Assembly (NCBI RefSeq): GCF_020991125.1
Contig: NZ_CP087715.1
Coordinates: 496,001 to 560,000, forward strand
Length of the DNA stretch: 64,000 bases
Direction of reading: 5' to 3'
Source of the DNA: Microbulbifer celer
Lineage (GTDB): Bacteria > Pseudomonadota > Gammaproteobacteria > Pseudomonadales > Cellvibrionaceae
In this document: positions 53,076 through 62,452 of the stretch, in pieces
How the letters are laid out: every line of letters begins with the position of its first letter
Position numbering within the stretch: position 1 is the first letter of the stretch
Notes under the pieces: model-generated
Databases searched by the model: none
What the model was told of the DNA's origin: nothing
The model's input: the letters and a program-made list of their open reading frames with translations, nothing else
Program-made: the position numbers and the translations under genes

Positions 53076-53137
53076 GCAACAGGGAAGTAAGAATTATTCT
53101 TGCAAGCGGAGCGGGAGCTCCGCCCATTCCCTATTGC
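53076..53137. repeat. Nested inverted repeats downstream of kpsD
   Basis: GCAACAGGGAA (53076-53086) faces TTCCCTATTGC (53127-53137), with an inner perfect 7-bp stem GCGGAGC / GCTCCGC (53106-53123). This can fold as a bulged cruciform in the 222-base gap after kpsD. No T run follows on either strand, so a plain terminator is not clear. Confidence 0.5.
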
Positions 53138-53268
53138 TTGAATTCCGCATTACCTGAATTTTCATTTCATTTAAATACTAATCTACTTCGTGTATGTAAA
53201 AAGGAATTTCATCACAAGTTACATGGTAGCTAAGCCAGGAAAAATATGGGAAGTGTTTGGGGGATCTA

Positions 53269-53733
53269 ATGGAAGAAAGGCACAAAATTGAACTGATTGA
53301 AGCTTCTGCGCTCTTTGATGCAGCGTGGTATGAAGAACAGTATCCGGATGTAAAACAGGTGAGGCTCTCTGCCGCTCAGCACTATCTGCGCTACGGCTGG
53401 CGTATTGGGCGCAGTCCATCGCCCGTTTTTTGCGGTAAGACCTACCTGCAAGAAAATGCAGATGTTCGCGAACAAGGAGAAAACCCACTGGTGCACTACC
53501 TGCGGTTTGGCAAACAGGAAGGGCGTAGCTACTGCCCGCCGCAGCTGCCGGTTTTGCAGTCAGTGGCGGCAACAGCGAGTACGATCTCCGCAAGTACTGT
53601 GGTGGGTACCACTAAATCCGACAAAGAAGCACTGGCTGCACAGCTAAAAGAGACCCAGCAGTTGCTGGAGAAATACTTCGTCCGCTGTGAACAGCTCGAA
53701 TATCAATTGACTGATCGTAAAAAACAGGCGTAG
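53269..53733 (+). CDS. Small repeat protein of the capsule locus
   Basis: 154 residues from ATG 53269 (GGGGGAT just ahead). Two tandem copies of a ~38-residue unit are visible: [15 protein letters not shown] with [17 protein letters not shown], then [15 protein letters not shown] with [16 protein letters not shown]. This motif is familiar from the ends of large glycosyltransferases. Here it stands alone and is followed by a short coiled coil ([20 protein letters not shown]). It could dock glycosyltransferases or the export complex (inference). It precedes wecB by eight bases. Confidence 0.7.
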   Translation: MEERHKIELIEASALFDAAWYEEQYPDVKQVRLSAAQHYLRYGWRIGRSPSPVFCGKTYLQENADVREQGENPLVHYLRFGKQEGRSYCPPQLPVLQSVAATASTISASTVVGTTKSDKEALAAQLKETQQLLEKYFVRCEQLEYQLTDRKKQA

Positions 53734-53741
53734 GGGGAACT

Positions 53742-54863
53742 TTGAAAGTCTTAACAGTATTTGGTACTCGCCCGGAGGCCATTAAAATGGCTCCGCTGGC
53801 CATTCAACTGCGTGATGACTCCCGGATCGACGCGAAAGTATGTGTTACCGCACAGCATCGTGAGATGCTGGATCAGGTGCTGGATCTGTTCGAGATCAAG
53901 CCGGATCACGACCTCAACCTCATGAAACCAGGGCAGGATTTGACCGATGTTACCACCGGTATTCTCACCGGCCTGCGCGATGTCCTGAAAGAAGAGAACC
54001 CGGATATTGTGCTGGTTCACGGGGACACGGCAACCACGCTGGCGACCACCCTGGCTGCCTACTATCAGCAGATACCTGTTGGACACGTAGAAGCAGGCCT
54101 CCGCACTGGCAACTTGTATTCCCCCTGGCCAGAAGAGGCAAACCGCAAACTCACCGGCGCTATCGCAGCCGTGCACTTTGCACCAACAGACAACTCCCGC
54201 CAGAACCTGCTGAAAGAGGGCGTGAGTGATGACGCGATCGTAGTCACGGGTAATACGGTGATCGATGCGCTGTTGGAAGTGGTGAAAAAACTGGACACGA
54301 ATCAGGAGCTTTCAAGCAAGCTTGCCAGCGAATTCCCGTTCCTGGATGAAGATCGCAAATTGGTACTGGTTACCGGCCACCGCCGTGAAAGCTTCGGTGG
54401 CGGCTTCGAGCGGATCTGTCAGGCACTTGCGAATATTGCCCGTGAGCATCCAGATGCGCAGGTGGTCTATCCGGTACACCTCAACCCCAACGTACGTGAG
54501 CCGGTAAATCGTCTCCTGGCTGACGTAGATAATATCCACTTGATTGAGCCATTGGATTACCTGCCGTTTGTATACCTGATGAGCAAGTCAGAAATTATTC
54601 TGACGGACTCTGGCGGCATCCAGGAAGAGGCGCCGTCATTGGGTAAACCAGTGCTGGTAATGCGCGATACCACTGAGCGCCCGGAAGCAGTGGCTGCTGG
54701 TACCGTAAAGCTGGTCGGAACCGATGTAGAGGTTATCACCCGTGAAATATCAGCGCTGCTTACCGACAAGTCTGCTTACGAAAAAATGAGCTTTGCCCAC
54801 AACCCTTATGGTGACGGTGAAGCCTGTAACCGTATTGTTGAGTATTTAGCTAACAAAAAGTAA
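53742..54863 (+). CDS. wecB: UDP-N-acetylglucosamine 2-epimerase (non-hydrolysing)
   Basis: 373 residues from a TTG start with GGGGGAAC upstream. It converts UDP-GlcNAc to UDP-ManNAc. Signatures: [66 protein letters not shown] (two parts), [20 protein letters not shown] and [20 protein letters not shown]. With the next gene it supplies UDP-ManNAcA for the polysaccharide. Confidence 0.97.
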   Translation: MKVLTVFGTRPEAIKMAPLAIQLRDDSRIDAKVCVTAQHREMLDQVLDLFEIKPDHDLNLMKPGQDLTDVTTGILTGLRDVLKEENPDIVLVHGDTATTLATTLAAYYQQIPVGHVEAGLRTGNLYSPWPEEANRKLTGAIAAVHFAPTDNSRQNLLKEGVSDDAIVVTGNTVIDALLEVVKKLDTNQELSSKLASEFPFLDEDRKLVLVTGHRRESFGGGFERICQALANIAREHPDAQVVYPVHLNPNVREPVNRLLADVDNIHLIEPLDYLPFVYLMSKSEIILTDSGGIQEEAPSLGKPVLVMRDTTERPEAVAAGTVKLVGTDVEVITREISALLTDKSAYEKMSFAHNPYGDGEACNRIVEYLANKK

Positions 54864-54922
54864 TCCATTTGCTATCAAAGTAAATAAGAATTTCGATATT
54901 TATATAAGGCGCTATCAGTATC

Positions 54923-56203
54923 ATGAAATTTGAAACCATTTCCGTTATCGGCCTGGGCTACATTGGCCTGCCGACTGCCGCAGTAATTGCCTCCCGCAGG
55001 AAGAATGTCATTGGTGTTGATATCAACCAGCATGCGGTTGACACCATCAATAAGGGTGATATCCATATTGTCGAGCCAGAGCTCGATATTGTTGTGCACG
55101 CTGCAGTGACCGAGGGCTACCTGAAGGCAACCACCTCCCCCGAGGCTGCCGACGCGTTCCTGGTGGCGGTACCCACTCCGTTCTTCCCAGACCCTGAAGG
55201 GCTCAATCATAAAGCCAACCTGAGTTATATCGAGTCTGCAGCCAAAGCACTGGCTCCGGTGCTTCAGCCTGGCAACCTGGTCATTTTGGAATCCACATCA
55301 CCTGTGGGGGCCACCGAAAAAATGGCTTCCTGGCTGGCGGAAGCTCGCCCGGACCTGACTTTCCCGCAGACTCACGGTGAAGAATCCGATATCCGCATTG
55401 CGCACTGCCCCGAGCGTGTACTGCCGGGCCACGTTGTGCGTGAGCTGGTAGAAAACGACCGTGTCATCGGTGGTATGACAGCCAAGTGTTCTGAGGCAGC
55501 AAAAGCTCTGTATGAAGTCTTTGTTGAGGGCGAATGCCTGGTAACCACCGCACGTACCGCAGAAATGGCAAAGCTGACTGAGAACAGTTTCCGCGATGTC
55601 AATATCGCGTTCGCCAACGAGTTATCTGTGATCTGTAACAAGCTGGACATTAATGTCTGGGAGCTGATCTCTCTATCCAACCGACACCCACGGGTAAATA
55701 TCCTCCAGCCGGGTGCGGGTGTTGGGGGCCACTGTATTGCTGTAGACCCCTGGTTCATCGTTGACTCCTGCCCCGAAGAGGCGGAGCTGATCCGCACTGC
55801 ACGCCTGGTGAACGATGGCAAACCCCGTTGGGTACTTAACCAGATCAAGGCAGCATTGGAGGAAGCGCATCAAAAGAATCCGGGCTATACCCGCAGCGAC
55901 ATCACCGTGGCCTGCCTGGGTATCGCCTTCAAGCCAGATATCGACGACCTGCGTGAGAGCCCGGCGCTGAGTATTGCCAATGAAGTGGCAAAACTGGGCT
56001 GCCGCCTGCTGATCGTTGAGCCGAATATCGAAGCCCTGCCGGAAGGTTTCCAGTACCCGAACGTGGAGTTGGTTTCACTGGAGCAGGCTCTCGAAGAGGC
56101 TGACGTTACCTCTGTACTCGTAAATCATAAGCCCTTTGTTGAGCAGGTCGAGGCCGTAGCTGCCAAACCCACTGTGATCGACGCCGTGGGGCTGCTGAGA
56201 TAA
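54923..56203 (+). CDS. wecC: UDP-N-acetyl-D-mannosamine dehydrogenase
   Basis: 426 residues. NAD-binding ISVIGLGYIGLPTAAVIASR, then LEISTSPVG-type VILESTSPVGATEKMASWLA, the helix TAEMAKLTENSFRDVNIAFA, the catalytic-cysteine loop GVGGHCIAVDPWFIVDSCPE and a C-terminal UDP-binding domain (GIAFKPDIDDLRESPALSIA). The product is UDP-ManNAcA, a charged sugar fitting an acidic capsule. Confidence 0.97.
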   Translation: MKFETISVIGLGYIGLPTAAVIASRRKNVIGVDINQHAVDTINKGDIHIVEPELDIVVHAAVTEGYLKATTSPEAADAFLVAVPTPFFPDPEGLNHKANLSYIESAAKALAPVLQPGNLVILESTSPVGATEKMASWLAEARPDLTFPQTHGEESDIRIAHCPERVLPGHVVRELVENDRVIGGMTAKCSEAAKALYEVFVEGECLVTTARTAEMAKLTENSFRDVNIAFANELSVICNKLDINVWELISLSNRHPRVNILQPGAGVGGHCIAVDPWFIVDSCPEEAELIRTARLVNDGKPRWVLNQIKAALEEAHQKNPGYTRSDITVACLGIAFKPDIDDLRESPALSIANEVAKLGCRLLIVEPNIEALPEGFQYPNVELVSLEQALEEADVTSVLVNHKPFVEQVEAVAAKPTVIDAVGLLR

Positions 56204-56277
56204 GCACCTGTTCTGAGAGTGGCTTCGGCCGCTCCATCCTTTCATTCGTCACCCAGTCAACTGCCGAAAAATACACT

Positions 56278-59200
56278 ATGGATGTACTTCTACAGCACGC
56301 TGAGGCGCTCGCTAAACAGCCTCATGATTCACTGCATAGCCCGGTACAAGGACGCATTGCTTACGTGGTTAGCCACGGGCAAAGCTATGCCAGTAACGGT
56401 TACGCGATACGAACTCAAGCAATTGCTAAGGCCTTGAGTGGTCATGGCTTTGAGGCTCTATGCTTTGTACGGCCCGGCCGACCGTGGGAACTGGGTACAG
56501 ATAAAGGCGCCGTTGATACTCAGGAAATTGTTGATGGGGTGCGCTATATCCACAGCCGCTGGCCGGATGATCAGCATCCACGAGGTGAGTTGAATACGCT
56601 GAAGGCGAGCGTAGAGCGCTTTGTCGAGCTGTTTCGTATTTACCGTCCTGAAGCCGTACTTGCCGCGTCCAACTATATTGTCGGACTGCCGGCGTGGATC
56701 GCCGCCAGACGCCTTGGCTTGCCGTTTTATAATGAAGTCCGCGGGTTTTGGGAGCTATCCCGTGCGGCCCGGGAACCTGGTTACGAAAATACCCCCGCCT
56801 TCAATGTAGAAGCTGCGCGTGATGCTTTCGTGGGCAGGCAGGCCCTGAAGGTATTTACCCTCAACCAGCCGATGAAGGAGGAGCTGGCCAGGCGTGGGGT
56901 GGACGCCGACAAGATCGAGATCGTGCCCAACGGCGTCAGTAAGCTCCCTGAGATCAAGCATACCTTTCCGGCATTAAGGCAGCGGTTGGAGATTGAGGCG
57001 GATGACAAGGTGGTGGGCTATGTGGGTAGCTTCACCCCATACGAAGGACTGGATGTGCTGCTCGATGCCTGCGCTGAACTGGTCAACCAGGGAGAAAAAA
57101 TCAAGCTTCTGTGGGTGGGAGATGGCCAGCCAGTGACCAAAGTGTCTGGCTCCAGTAAGACTCTTGTCGACAAACCTTGGCTGATTCAGGTCGGCCGCGT
57201 GCCCCACGAGCAGGTAGCGGACTACTATGCGCTGATAGATATAGTCGTGATACCGCGCAAGAAGCTGCCCGTGTGTGAGCTGGTGCCCCCGATGAAGGCA
57301 GCTGAAGCGCTGGCCTATGGCAAACGACTGGTGGTGTCGGATGTCGCAGCGTTAGGGGGAATTGCCGCCAAGCATGAAGGTGTGGTTACGTTTGATGCGG
57401 GTAGAGCCGATAGCCTAGCCTTTAGCATCCAAAAGGTGCTGAGTACAGCAGCCCCAAGTGCCTCCACGGCGTTGCTGATGCAGGACAGTATCAACAGTCT
57501 GGCATGGGCGTTGCCTGGTGAAAGCTCGGTAGTCACTGAGTGCAACGTAGCACTACCGGAGGCTAAAGTTCCAACTACCAAAGAACTACCGATCGCGGCT
57601 CCTCAAAAAAAACTTAAAAAAGCGCCGAAAGACTTCAAAGCTATTTCTATCATGGATGAAATATCCGAAGAATGTTGGAAGTACGAATTCAATAGCTTCC
57701 GTGTTGATAGAAAAAACTATAAGAGTCAAGTAAAGTCTTCTACCGCTACATTTGCCTTCTTGGAAAGCTGCTGGAAAGGTAATGGCGGTGCTTGGGAATA
57801 TGCCTTTACCTCTCCAGGGTTGAAACATGCCAATGCGCAGGCGCTGCTTGACTTAATACCTCGGGTCAAAGAGAAAATGCCTGTGGTCTTCTGGAACAAG
57901 GAAGATCCAATGCACTATGAGCGCTATCTACCTATTGCCAAGCAAGCCGATATTATCTTCACAACAGATAGTAATAAAGTCAGTTCGTACGAACAGGACG
58001 TGCCCAGCGCTGATGTGTATGCGGTGCCGTTCGCTGCGCAGCAACAAATCTGTAACCCATCAGATCGATTCCGCACTGAGCCTGAGACCGTTTGTTTCGC
58101 CGGTTCCTACTATGGAGTAGGCCACGATGAGCGGAAGCGGCAGATGGATGCGCTGCTACCGTCTATTCTTGACTTCAATGGAGCGATTTATGACCGTTTC
58201 TCAAAAATTGATAGCGATAGATACAAGTTCCCAGAAAAATTCCAGCCGTTTATCAGGGATGCAGTGCCATTCCATGAGGTGGTGAAGCTTTACAAGCGCT
58301 TTAAGGTCTTTCTCAACGTCAATACTATTGTGGACTCACCTACGATGATGTCGCGCAGGGTGTACGAGCTCCTCGCCTGTGGTACCCCCGTAGTATCGAC
58401 TCCCTCAAAAGCTATTGAAGAGCAGTTTTCTGGCATTGTACATATGGCGAATGATGCTCAGGAAGCAAACAAGATTATTGAGAGGCTTCTAACAGATGAG
58501 CATTATTGGGAACGTACATCTCACCTTGGCTACCGTGAAGTAATGACTAGGCACACCTATGTCCATCGTCTACAGTCCATCAAACAGGCACTAGGTTATG
58601 AAGCTGAAGATGAAGAGCCCTTGGTGAGTATCATTACCTGTACCCGTCGCCCGAATATGATCGATCGTATTGTCGAGAACATGACGAGGCAGAATCACTC
58701 AAACTGCGAGCTGATACTGGTGCTTCAGGACTTCAGCAGTGCGCAAAAGGATGATCTTCTTGGAAAGTTAAAGGCTAAGTCATCTAACCTGAAGCGAATT
58801 GAAGTCATTGTGAATGATAGTCAGGACATTACTCTTGGGGAGCGATTCAATCATGCCGCTACTTATGCCAAGGGTGAGTATATCGCGAAGATGGATGATG
58901 ATGATTTCTACTTCGAGAATTACCTCTCTGACATGTTGATTCCTTTTAAATTTGGAAATTATGGTATGGTCGGTAAGCAAGAGCTCTACATGTATTTGTC
59001 CGGTTCTAATAAGCTTATTAAACGTTTCCCAAGTATGAAGCATCGTGAAGTAGACTTTGTAGCCGGGCCGACGTTTGTTATCAAGAAGTCTGTGTTTGAT
59101 AAGATTAAATTTGAGTCCAGAAATACTGGTGAGGATAGTACATTTATCAAGAATTTAAAAAGTGCTGGTTATAAAATATATGCTGCAGATCCCTTCAATT

Positions 59201-59322
59201 TTATTCAGTATCGCGGGAGTGGTGGGGCTCATACGTGGAAGGTGGATGATGATTTCTTTTTGAATGGGAAGCAAACTCAAGTTATTTCTGATGGTTTTGC
59301 TCAAGCGTATGTTGACTTCTGA
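56278..59322 (+). CDS. Three-domain glycosyltransferase (GT4 + CgeB-like + GT2)
   Basis: 1014 residues. Residues ~20-390 are a GT4-type transferase (RIAYVVSHGQSYASNGYAIR; VVGYVGSFTPYEGLDVLLDA; ELVPPMKAAEALAYGKRLVV). Residues ~460-780 resemble CgeB/YkvP transferases (PVVFWNKEDPMHYERYLPIA; VCFAGSYYGVGHDERKR; MMSRRVYELLACGTPVVSTP). Residues ~783-1014 are a GT2 domain (VSIITCTRRPNMIDRIVENM; YIAKMDDDDFYFENYLSDML with the D-x-D; DFVAGPTFVIKK). GC falls abruptly after ~57590, so the second and third domains look joined to a native GT4 by recombination. Three active sites in one chain suggest a capsule polymerase or repeat-unit builder (inference). Confidence 0.88.
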   Translation: MDVLLQHAEALAKQPHDSLHSPVQGRIAYVVSHGQSYASNGYAIRTQAIAKALSGHGFEALCFVRPGRPWELGTDKGAVDTQEIVDGVRYIHSRWPDDQHPRGELNTLKASVERFVELFRIYRPEAVLAASNYIVGLPAWIAARRLGLPFYNEVRGFWELSRAAREPGYENTPAFNVEAARDAFVGRQALKVFTLNQPMKEELARRGVDADKIEIVPNGVSKLPEIKHTFPALRQRLEIEADDKVVGYVGSFTPYEGLDVLLDACAELVNQGEKIKLLWVGDGQPVTKVSGSSKTLVDKPWLIQVGRVPHEQVADYYALIDIVVIPRKKLPVCELVPPMKAAEALAYGKRLVVSDVAALGGIAAKHEGVVTFDAGRADSLAFSIQKVLSTAAPSASTALLMQDSINSLAWALPGESSVVTECNVALPEAKVPTTKELPIAAPQKKLKKAPKDFKAISIMDEISEECWKYEFNSFRVDRKNYKSQVKSSTATFAFLESCWKGNGGAWEYAFTSPGLKHANAQALLDLIPRVKEKMPVVFWNKEDPMHYERYLPIAKQADIIFTTDSNKVSSYEQDVPSADVYAVPFAAQQQICNPSDRFRTEPETVCFAGSYYGVGHDERKRQMDALLPSILDFNGAIYDRFSKIDSDRYKFPEKFQPFIRDAVPFHEVVKLYKRFKVFLNVNTIVDSPTMMSRRVYELLACGTPVVSTPSKAIEEQFSGIVHMANDAQEANKIIERLLTDEHYWERTSHLGYREVMTRHTYVHRLQSIKQALGYEAEDEEPLVSIITCTRRPNMIDRIVENMTRQNHSNCELILVLQDFSSAQKDDLLGKLKAKSSNLKRIEVIVNDSQDITLGERFNHAATYAKGEYIAKMDDDDFYFENYLSDMLIPFKFGNYGMVGKQELYMYLSGSNKLIKRFPSMKHREVDFVAGPTFVIKKSVFDKIKFESRNTGEDSTFIKNLKSAGYKIYAADPFNFIQYRGSGGAHTWKVDDDFFLNGKQTQVISDGFAQAYVDF

Positions 59323-59449
59323 GGAGAGAGGCTTGTGAGTGTTGCTGGGAGCAGTTCAAGGCAAAATTTTTAGAGAGACTCCCAGCAGAACTTTTTAAAT
59401 TAATATTGATTTCCTGGTCTAAAATTTTGTGGCCAAATTAAGGGGTTGT

Positions 59450-60199
59450 ATGTCTTTTCCTGGAGAAAAAGTTTTTCAGTTAACGAGGCCTGTTAAGTAT
59501 GTTTTTCAAGAATCTAATGAGAATAGTAGTTTTCTTGTCGTAGTTTTCTCAGCCTTTCATGGTAAAGAGTCTGAGGGGAAGCCGCCAACTTACAACTATA
59601 TAAATACGCTCGGTGGTTGTAAGCATAATAAGATTTTCATACTTGATGATTGTGAAGGAAGTGTCTGTTATTACACCGGAAAGAATCGTGATTTTTCACT
59701 TGAATCCTCAGTGGTTGCGTTGATTGTTTCAATTGCGAATGAGCGTGGTATTCCAATGGAGAATGTGATTTTATGTGGTTCAAGTAAGGGGGGGTATGCG
59801 GCGTTATATTACGGAATAAAGTATAGTTTTGGTGCTGTTATCAGCGGTGGCCCTCAAACCTTTATGGGAAATTATTTAAGTAGTGTTTCTAGTTTTACGC
59901 GTGCCCTTATTGAGTTTATTGCGGGTGATTCTGGTGAGGAAAGTGTGGAGTACTTGAATCGCCTTATTTTTGATCAGATTGAAAATAAAATTTCTTTCCC
60001 GGAAATATATATTCACGTCGGACGTGGGGATCATCATTATGAAGGTCATGTCAAGCCATTAATGCACGCGCTTGACGCACAGGGTGCTTCATATGAATTA
60101 GATTTGGCGGAGTATGATGATCACGGAGCTTTGGCAAATTATTTTCAGGGGTTTTTGTTGGGGACGCTTGAGCAGGTTGTTCGCTCGAGATCCGTTTAG
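59450..60199 (+). CDS. Asp2/XcbB-like alpha/beta hydrolase of the capsule locus
   Basis: 249 residues from ATG 59450 (AAGGGG four bases ahead; a GTG at 59429 is less likely). The nucleophile elbow is ILCGSSKGGYAALYYGIKYS, with FSAFHG (oxyanion-loop region) before it and a probable acid/His pair in HVGRGDHHYEGHV and YDDHGAL. The pattern is that of accessory-Sec Asp2 and XcbB/CpsF-type capsule proteins; both are tied to carbohydrate modification. GC is low (24 of 60 bases at 59761-59820), matching the preceding gene's tail and suggesting transfer. The exact reaction is unknown. Confidence 0.75.
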   Translation: MSFPGEKVFQLTRPVKYVFQESNENSSFLVVVFSAFHGKESEGKPPTYNYINTLGGCKHNKIFILDDCEGSVCYYTGKNRDFSLESSVVALIVSIANERGIPMENVILCGSSKGGYAALYYGIKYSFGAVISGGPQTFMGNYLSSVSSFTRALIEFIAGDSGEESVEYLNRLIFDQIENKISFPEIYIHVGRGDHHYEGHVKPLMHALDAQGASYELDLAEYDDHGALANYFQGFLLGTLEQVVRSRSV

Positions 60200-60836
60200 T
60201 TAGAAAATCTCTTATGGGAAATATTAATTACGGCGGCTAATTTGAGATGAGATGTTCGTTGGGAAGAGTTTTTTCGGGCTGGTTTATTATTTCGGTAAAT
60301 GTCGTGGGCGCTTCGAGGTCTTGTTTTGAAATCGCTATTTAGTAAAGTTAAATCTTAAAGCAATCGAGAAAATCTCTGGGCTTTGAGTCGAGGTTAGTTA
60401 TTTTATAGATTGGTGAGAGCTGTTTTTCATCTAAAAAGTAGAATGCGAAGAATTTTTTTATTGGCTGAATGTTTTGCTTCGATGTGTAGTGTTGAGTTTA
60501 GTAAATTAAAGTAGGCAACGCGTTCTTTCTTGAGGTTTAAGTGAGGTGCTGGGAGTGGTAAGTGAGTACCAGTAGGTGTATTTGTTTATTCGGAACTTTA
60601 TAGTTTTTTTCAGTTGCGCTTGGTGGAGAAACGAATCTATAGAATCAATTACTATATAAAATGCCTCTTGCGCCGCCTGTCAGGTGTCTAAAGTGGGGTT
60701 TTTGAGTCGAGTTAGATTCTTTAGCTGTGGCTGTGTAAATATAAAGTCTTGTCGTGGCAGAGTCCTTACAATTTGAAGTTTAATGTCTGATAAGTTTGCC
60801 TTAGCGAAATGTCGACTATGAATAGCAAGTGGAAAA
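60200..60836. other. AT-rich gap without a gene
   Basis: A 637-base stretch between the hydrolase and the next transferase with no open frame I can support on either strand. GC is about 40 percent by hand count at 60361-60420, against 65 percent at 61621-61680. No inverted terminal repeats or transposase remnant is visible. It may be eroded imported DNA, or a leader or promoter region for the following gene. Confidence 0.6.
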
Positions 60837-62231
60837 ATGCACATACTCATTCCTGTCTATTTTAATGCGCCACTCGGCGGTCTGCATGAGAATGTGATCT
60901 CTAGCTCTCGTTTCATGGTCTCGAAAAAGCATCGAGTTACCGTAGTGTGCAAGTCTGGGCCCTTTGGGGATCGGTTGCTGGCTGAAGGCATTGGGGTGAT
61001 TGAAGCTGATTTTTCTCTGCCTTCGTTCTCCAGTGTGTTTTTCGCTATTAAAGCCCTGCACGCCGAGCACCCCATCGATCTGGTGCACGCCCATCCCTTT
61101 GCTTCTCGTCAGCTGGGCATGATGGCTGCGCAAGTCCTCGGTTTGCCCTGTGTGGTCACCATGCACGGTAAGTATGTTGATGCGTTGCCGGACACCATAG
61201 GCCAACTCGATGGGGTGTTCACGGTTTCCGAAGGTATTCGCCAGTACCTGATTCAGGAAGGCGGCGTTGCAGCACCGGAAAAGTTGCATGTGATACCTAA
61301 TACGCCGGATGTTCAGCTCTTCAAGCCAGCTCGGCGCTCCGCTAAGGCAGGGCGCAAAGTCACTATTTCTCTCGTCACCCGGCTTGATCATGATAAGGCC
61401 TTTATGCTGGAGATATTCTACAAAGCCGTGGCACATGCTGCTGAACGCTACTCTGGTCGTATTCACTGGCAGGTAGTGGGGCAGGGCACGCTGCAGGAGG
61501 AATTGACGCAATGTGTGGAACAGCTGCGCGGCGACAACAGCGTTAGCTTTACCGGCTGGCTGGAGGGGGAGGCGCTACGGGATGCCTATCAACAGAGCGA
61601 CGCGGTGATTGTCCCCGGACGCTGTGCGTTGGAGGCCATGAGTTGTGGTGTGCCGGCCATCGCTCTGGGCAGCAAGGGCTATAGCGGCCTCGTGGCCCCC
61701 GATACCTGGCAGCAAGCAGTGTACACCAACTTCGGCGGCGTCGGTGACAAGGCGGACGGCTACTCAGCTGGTGCCGTGGAGCGGGATCTGGATACGCTGA
61801 TGACTTCGGCTCGGAACCGCCGGCGGCTGGGGCTGTTCGGGCGGCGTATCACCCAACAGCTCTTCAATCCGAATAAAGCACACCTGCACCTCTTGGGTTT
61901 TTACCGTTTGGTAGTCGAGGCCCACAAGGCTGATCCTCGGGCCCCGGTTCCACGAAGTGAGTTTCTGGAGTTGCGTCTGCGGGGGCTGGATGTCGCCCGC
62001 CAACGGCCAGACCTGCTGGTTCTTGGGCACCGCTGTGAGCGGCCTGAAACCCTGAGCTTCGCCTGGTACCTTTTCCGCGATGGTGAAGTCGTCGAGAAGT
62101 TCATGTATCGGCCGGAGCCGCAGCGCGAGATCTCACTGCCCGGGCCGGGGCGCTATGAAGTGCGCTGCTTTGTGCAGGATGAGCACAAGCGTCGGGTCTC
62201 GTTTATCGGAGCAGAGGTGGTGCTGCCGTAA
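60837..62231 (+). CDS. GT4 glycosyltransferase with C-terminal beta domain
   Basis: 464 residues; GTGGAAAA precedes the ATG. Residues ~1-375 are a GT-B fold: MHILIPVYFNAPLGGLHENV, LVHAHPFASRQLGMMAAQVL, KVTISLVTRLDHDKAFMLEI and the donor-binding AVIVPGRCALEAMSCGVPAI with the GT4 E..ACG-like pattern. The last ~85 residues (ETLSFAWYLFRDGEVVEKFM; LPGPGRYEVRCFVQDEHKRR) form a small Ig-like beta domain, perhaps carbohydrate-binding. GC returns to the high local level, so this gene is outside the low-GC patch. Confidence 0.85.
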   Translation: MHILIPVYFNAPLGGLHENVISSSRFMVSKKHRVTVVCKSGPFGDRLLAEGIGVIEADFSLPSFSSVFFAIKALHAEHPIDLVHAHPFASRQLGMMAAQVLGLPCVVTMHGKYVDALPDTIGQLDGVFTVSEGIRQYLIQEGGVAAPEKLHVIPNTPDVQLFKPARRSAKAGRKVTISLVTRLDHDKAFMLEIFYKAVAHAAERYSGRIHWQVVGQGTLQEELTQCVEQLRGDNSVSFTGWLEGEALRDAYQQSDAVIVPGRCALEAMSCGVPAIALGSKGYSGLVAPDTWQQAVYTNFGGVGDKADGYSAGAVERDLDTLMTSARNRRRLGLFGRRITQQLFNPNKAHLHLLGFYRLVVEAHKADPRAPVPRSEFLELRLRGLDVARQRPDLLVLGHRCERPETLSFAWYLFRDGEVVEKFMYRPEPQREISLPGPGRYEVRCFVQDEHKRRVSFIGAEVVLP

Positions 62232-62268
62232 GACAGTGGCCTCCGCCAGTAGCTCTGCTCAGGTGTGG

Positions 62269-62394
62269 ATGGATGATACCATTTGCCGGGAAGAGCGGGA
62301 TGTCGGCGAAGCCTGGTTCAAACAGTACGGCTTCGACCTGGAATATCTGAATTATGAGAAGAGCTTGGATCGCCTGACCCGCAGATCCGTATAG
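62269..62394 (+). pseudogene. Possible remnant of a polysaccharide-biosynthesis gene
   Basis: A 41-codon frame (starting MDDTICREERDVGEAWFKQY, ending LDRLTRRSV) fills most of the 221-base gap between the GT4 gene and the next. Codon use and GC resemble the flanks and it ends in a normal stop, but it has no ribosome site and no recognised fold. It could be the tail of a deleted gene or a real small gene; support is weak. Confidence 0.3.
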
Positions 62395-62452
62395 TGGCTA
62401 TAGCGCAACATAAGACCATATTGTTATCCTGAAAGATTTCGAGCAGTAATAC

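Noticed and set aside
56219..56437. 72-codon plus-strand frame overlapping the start of the 1014-residue transferase
   Set aside because: It is out of frame with the large gene, which carries the conserved GT4 start; no motif in the short frame.
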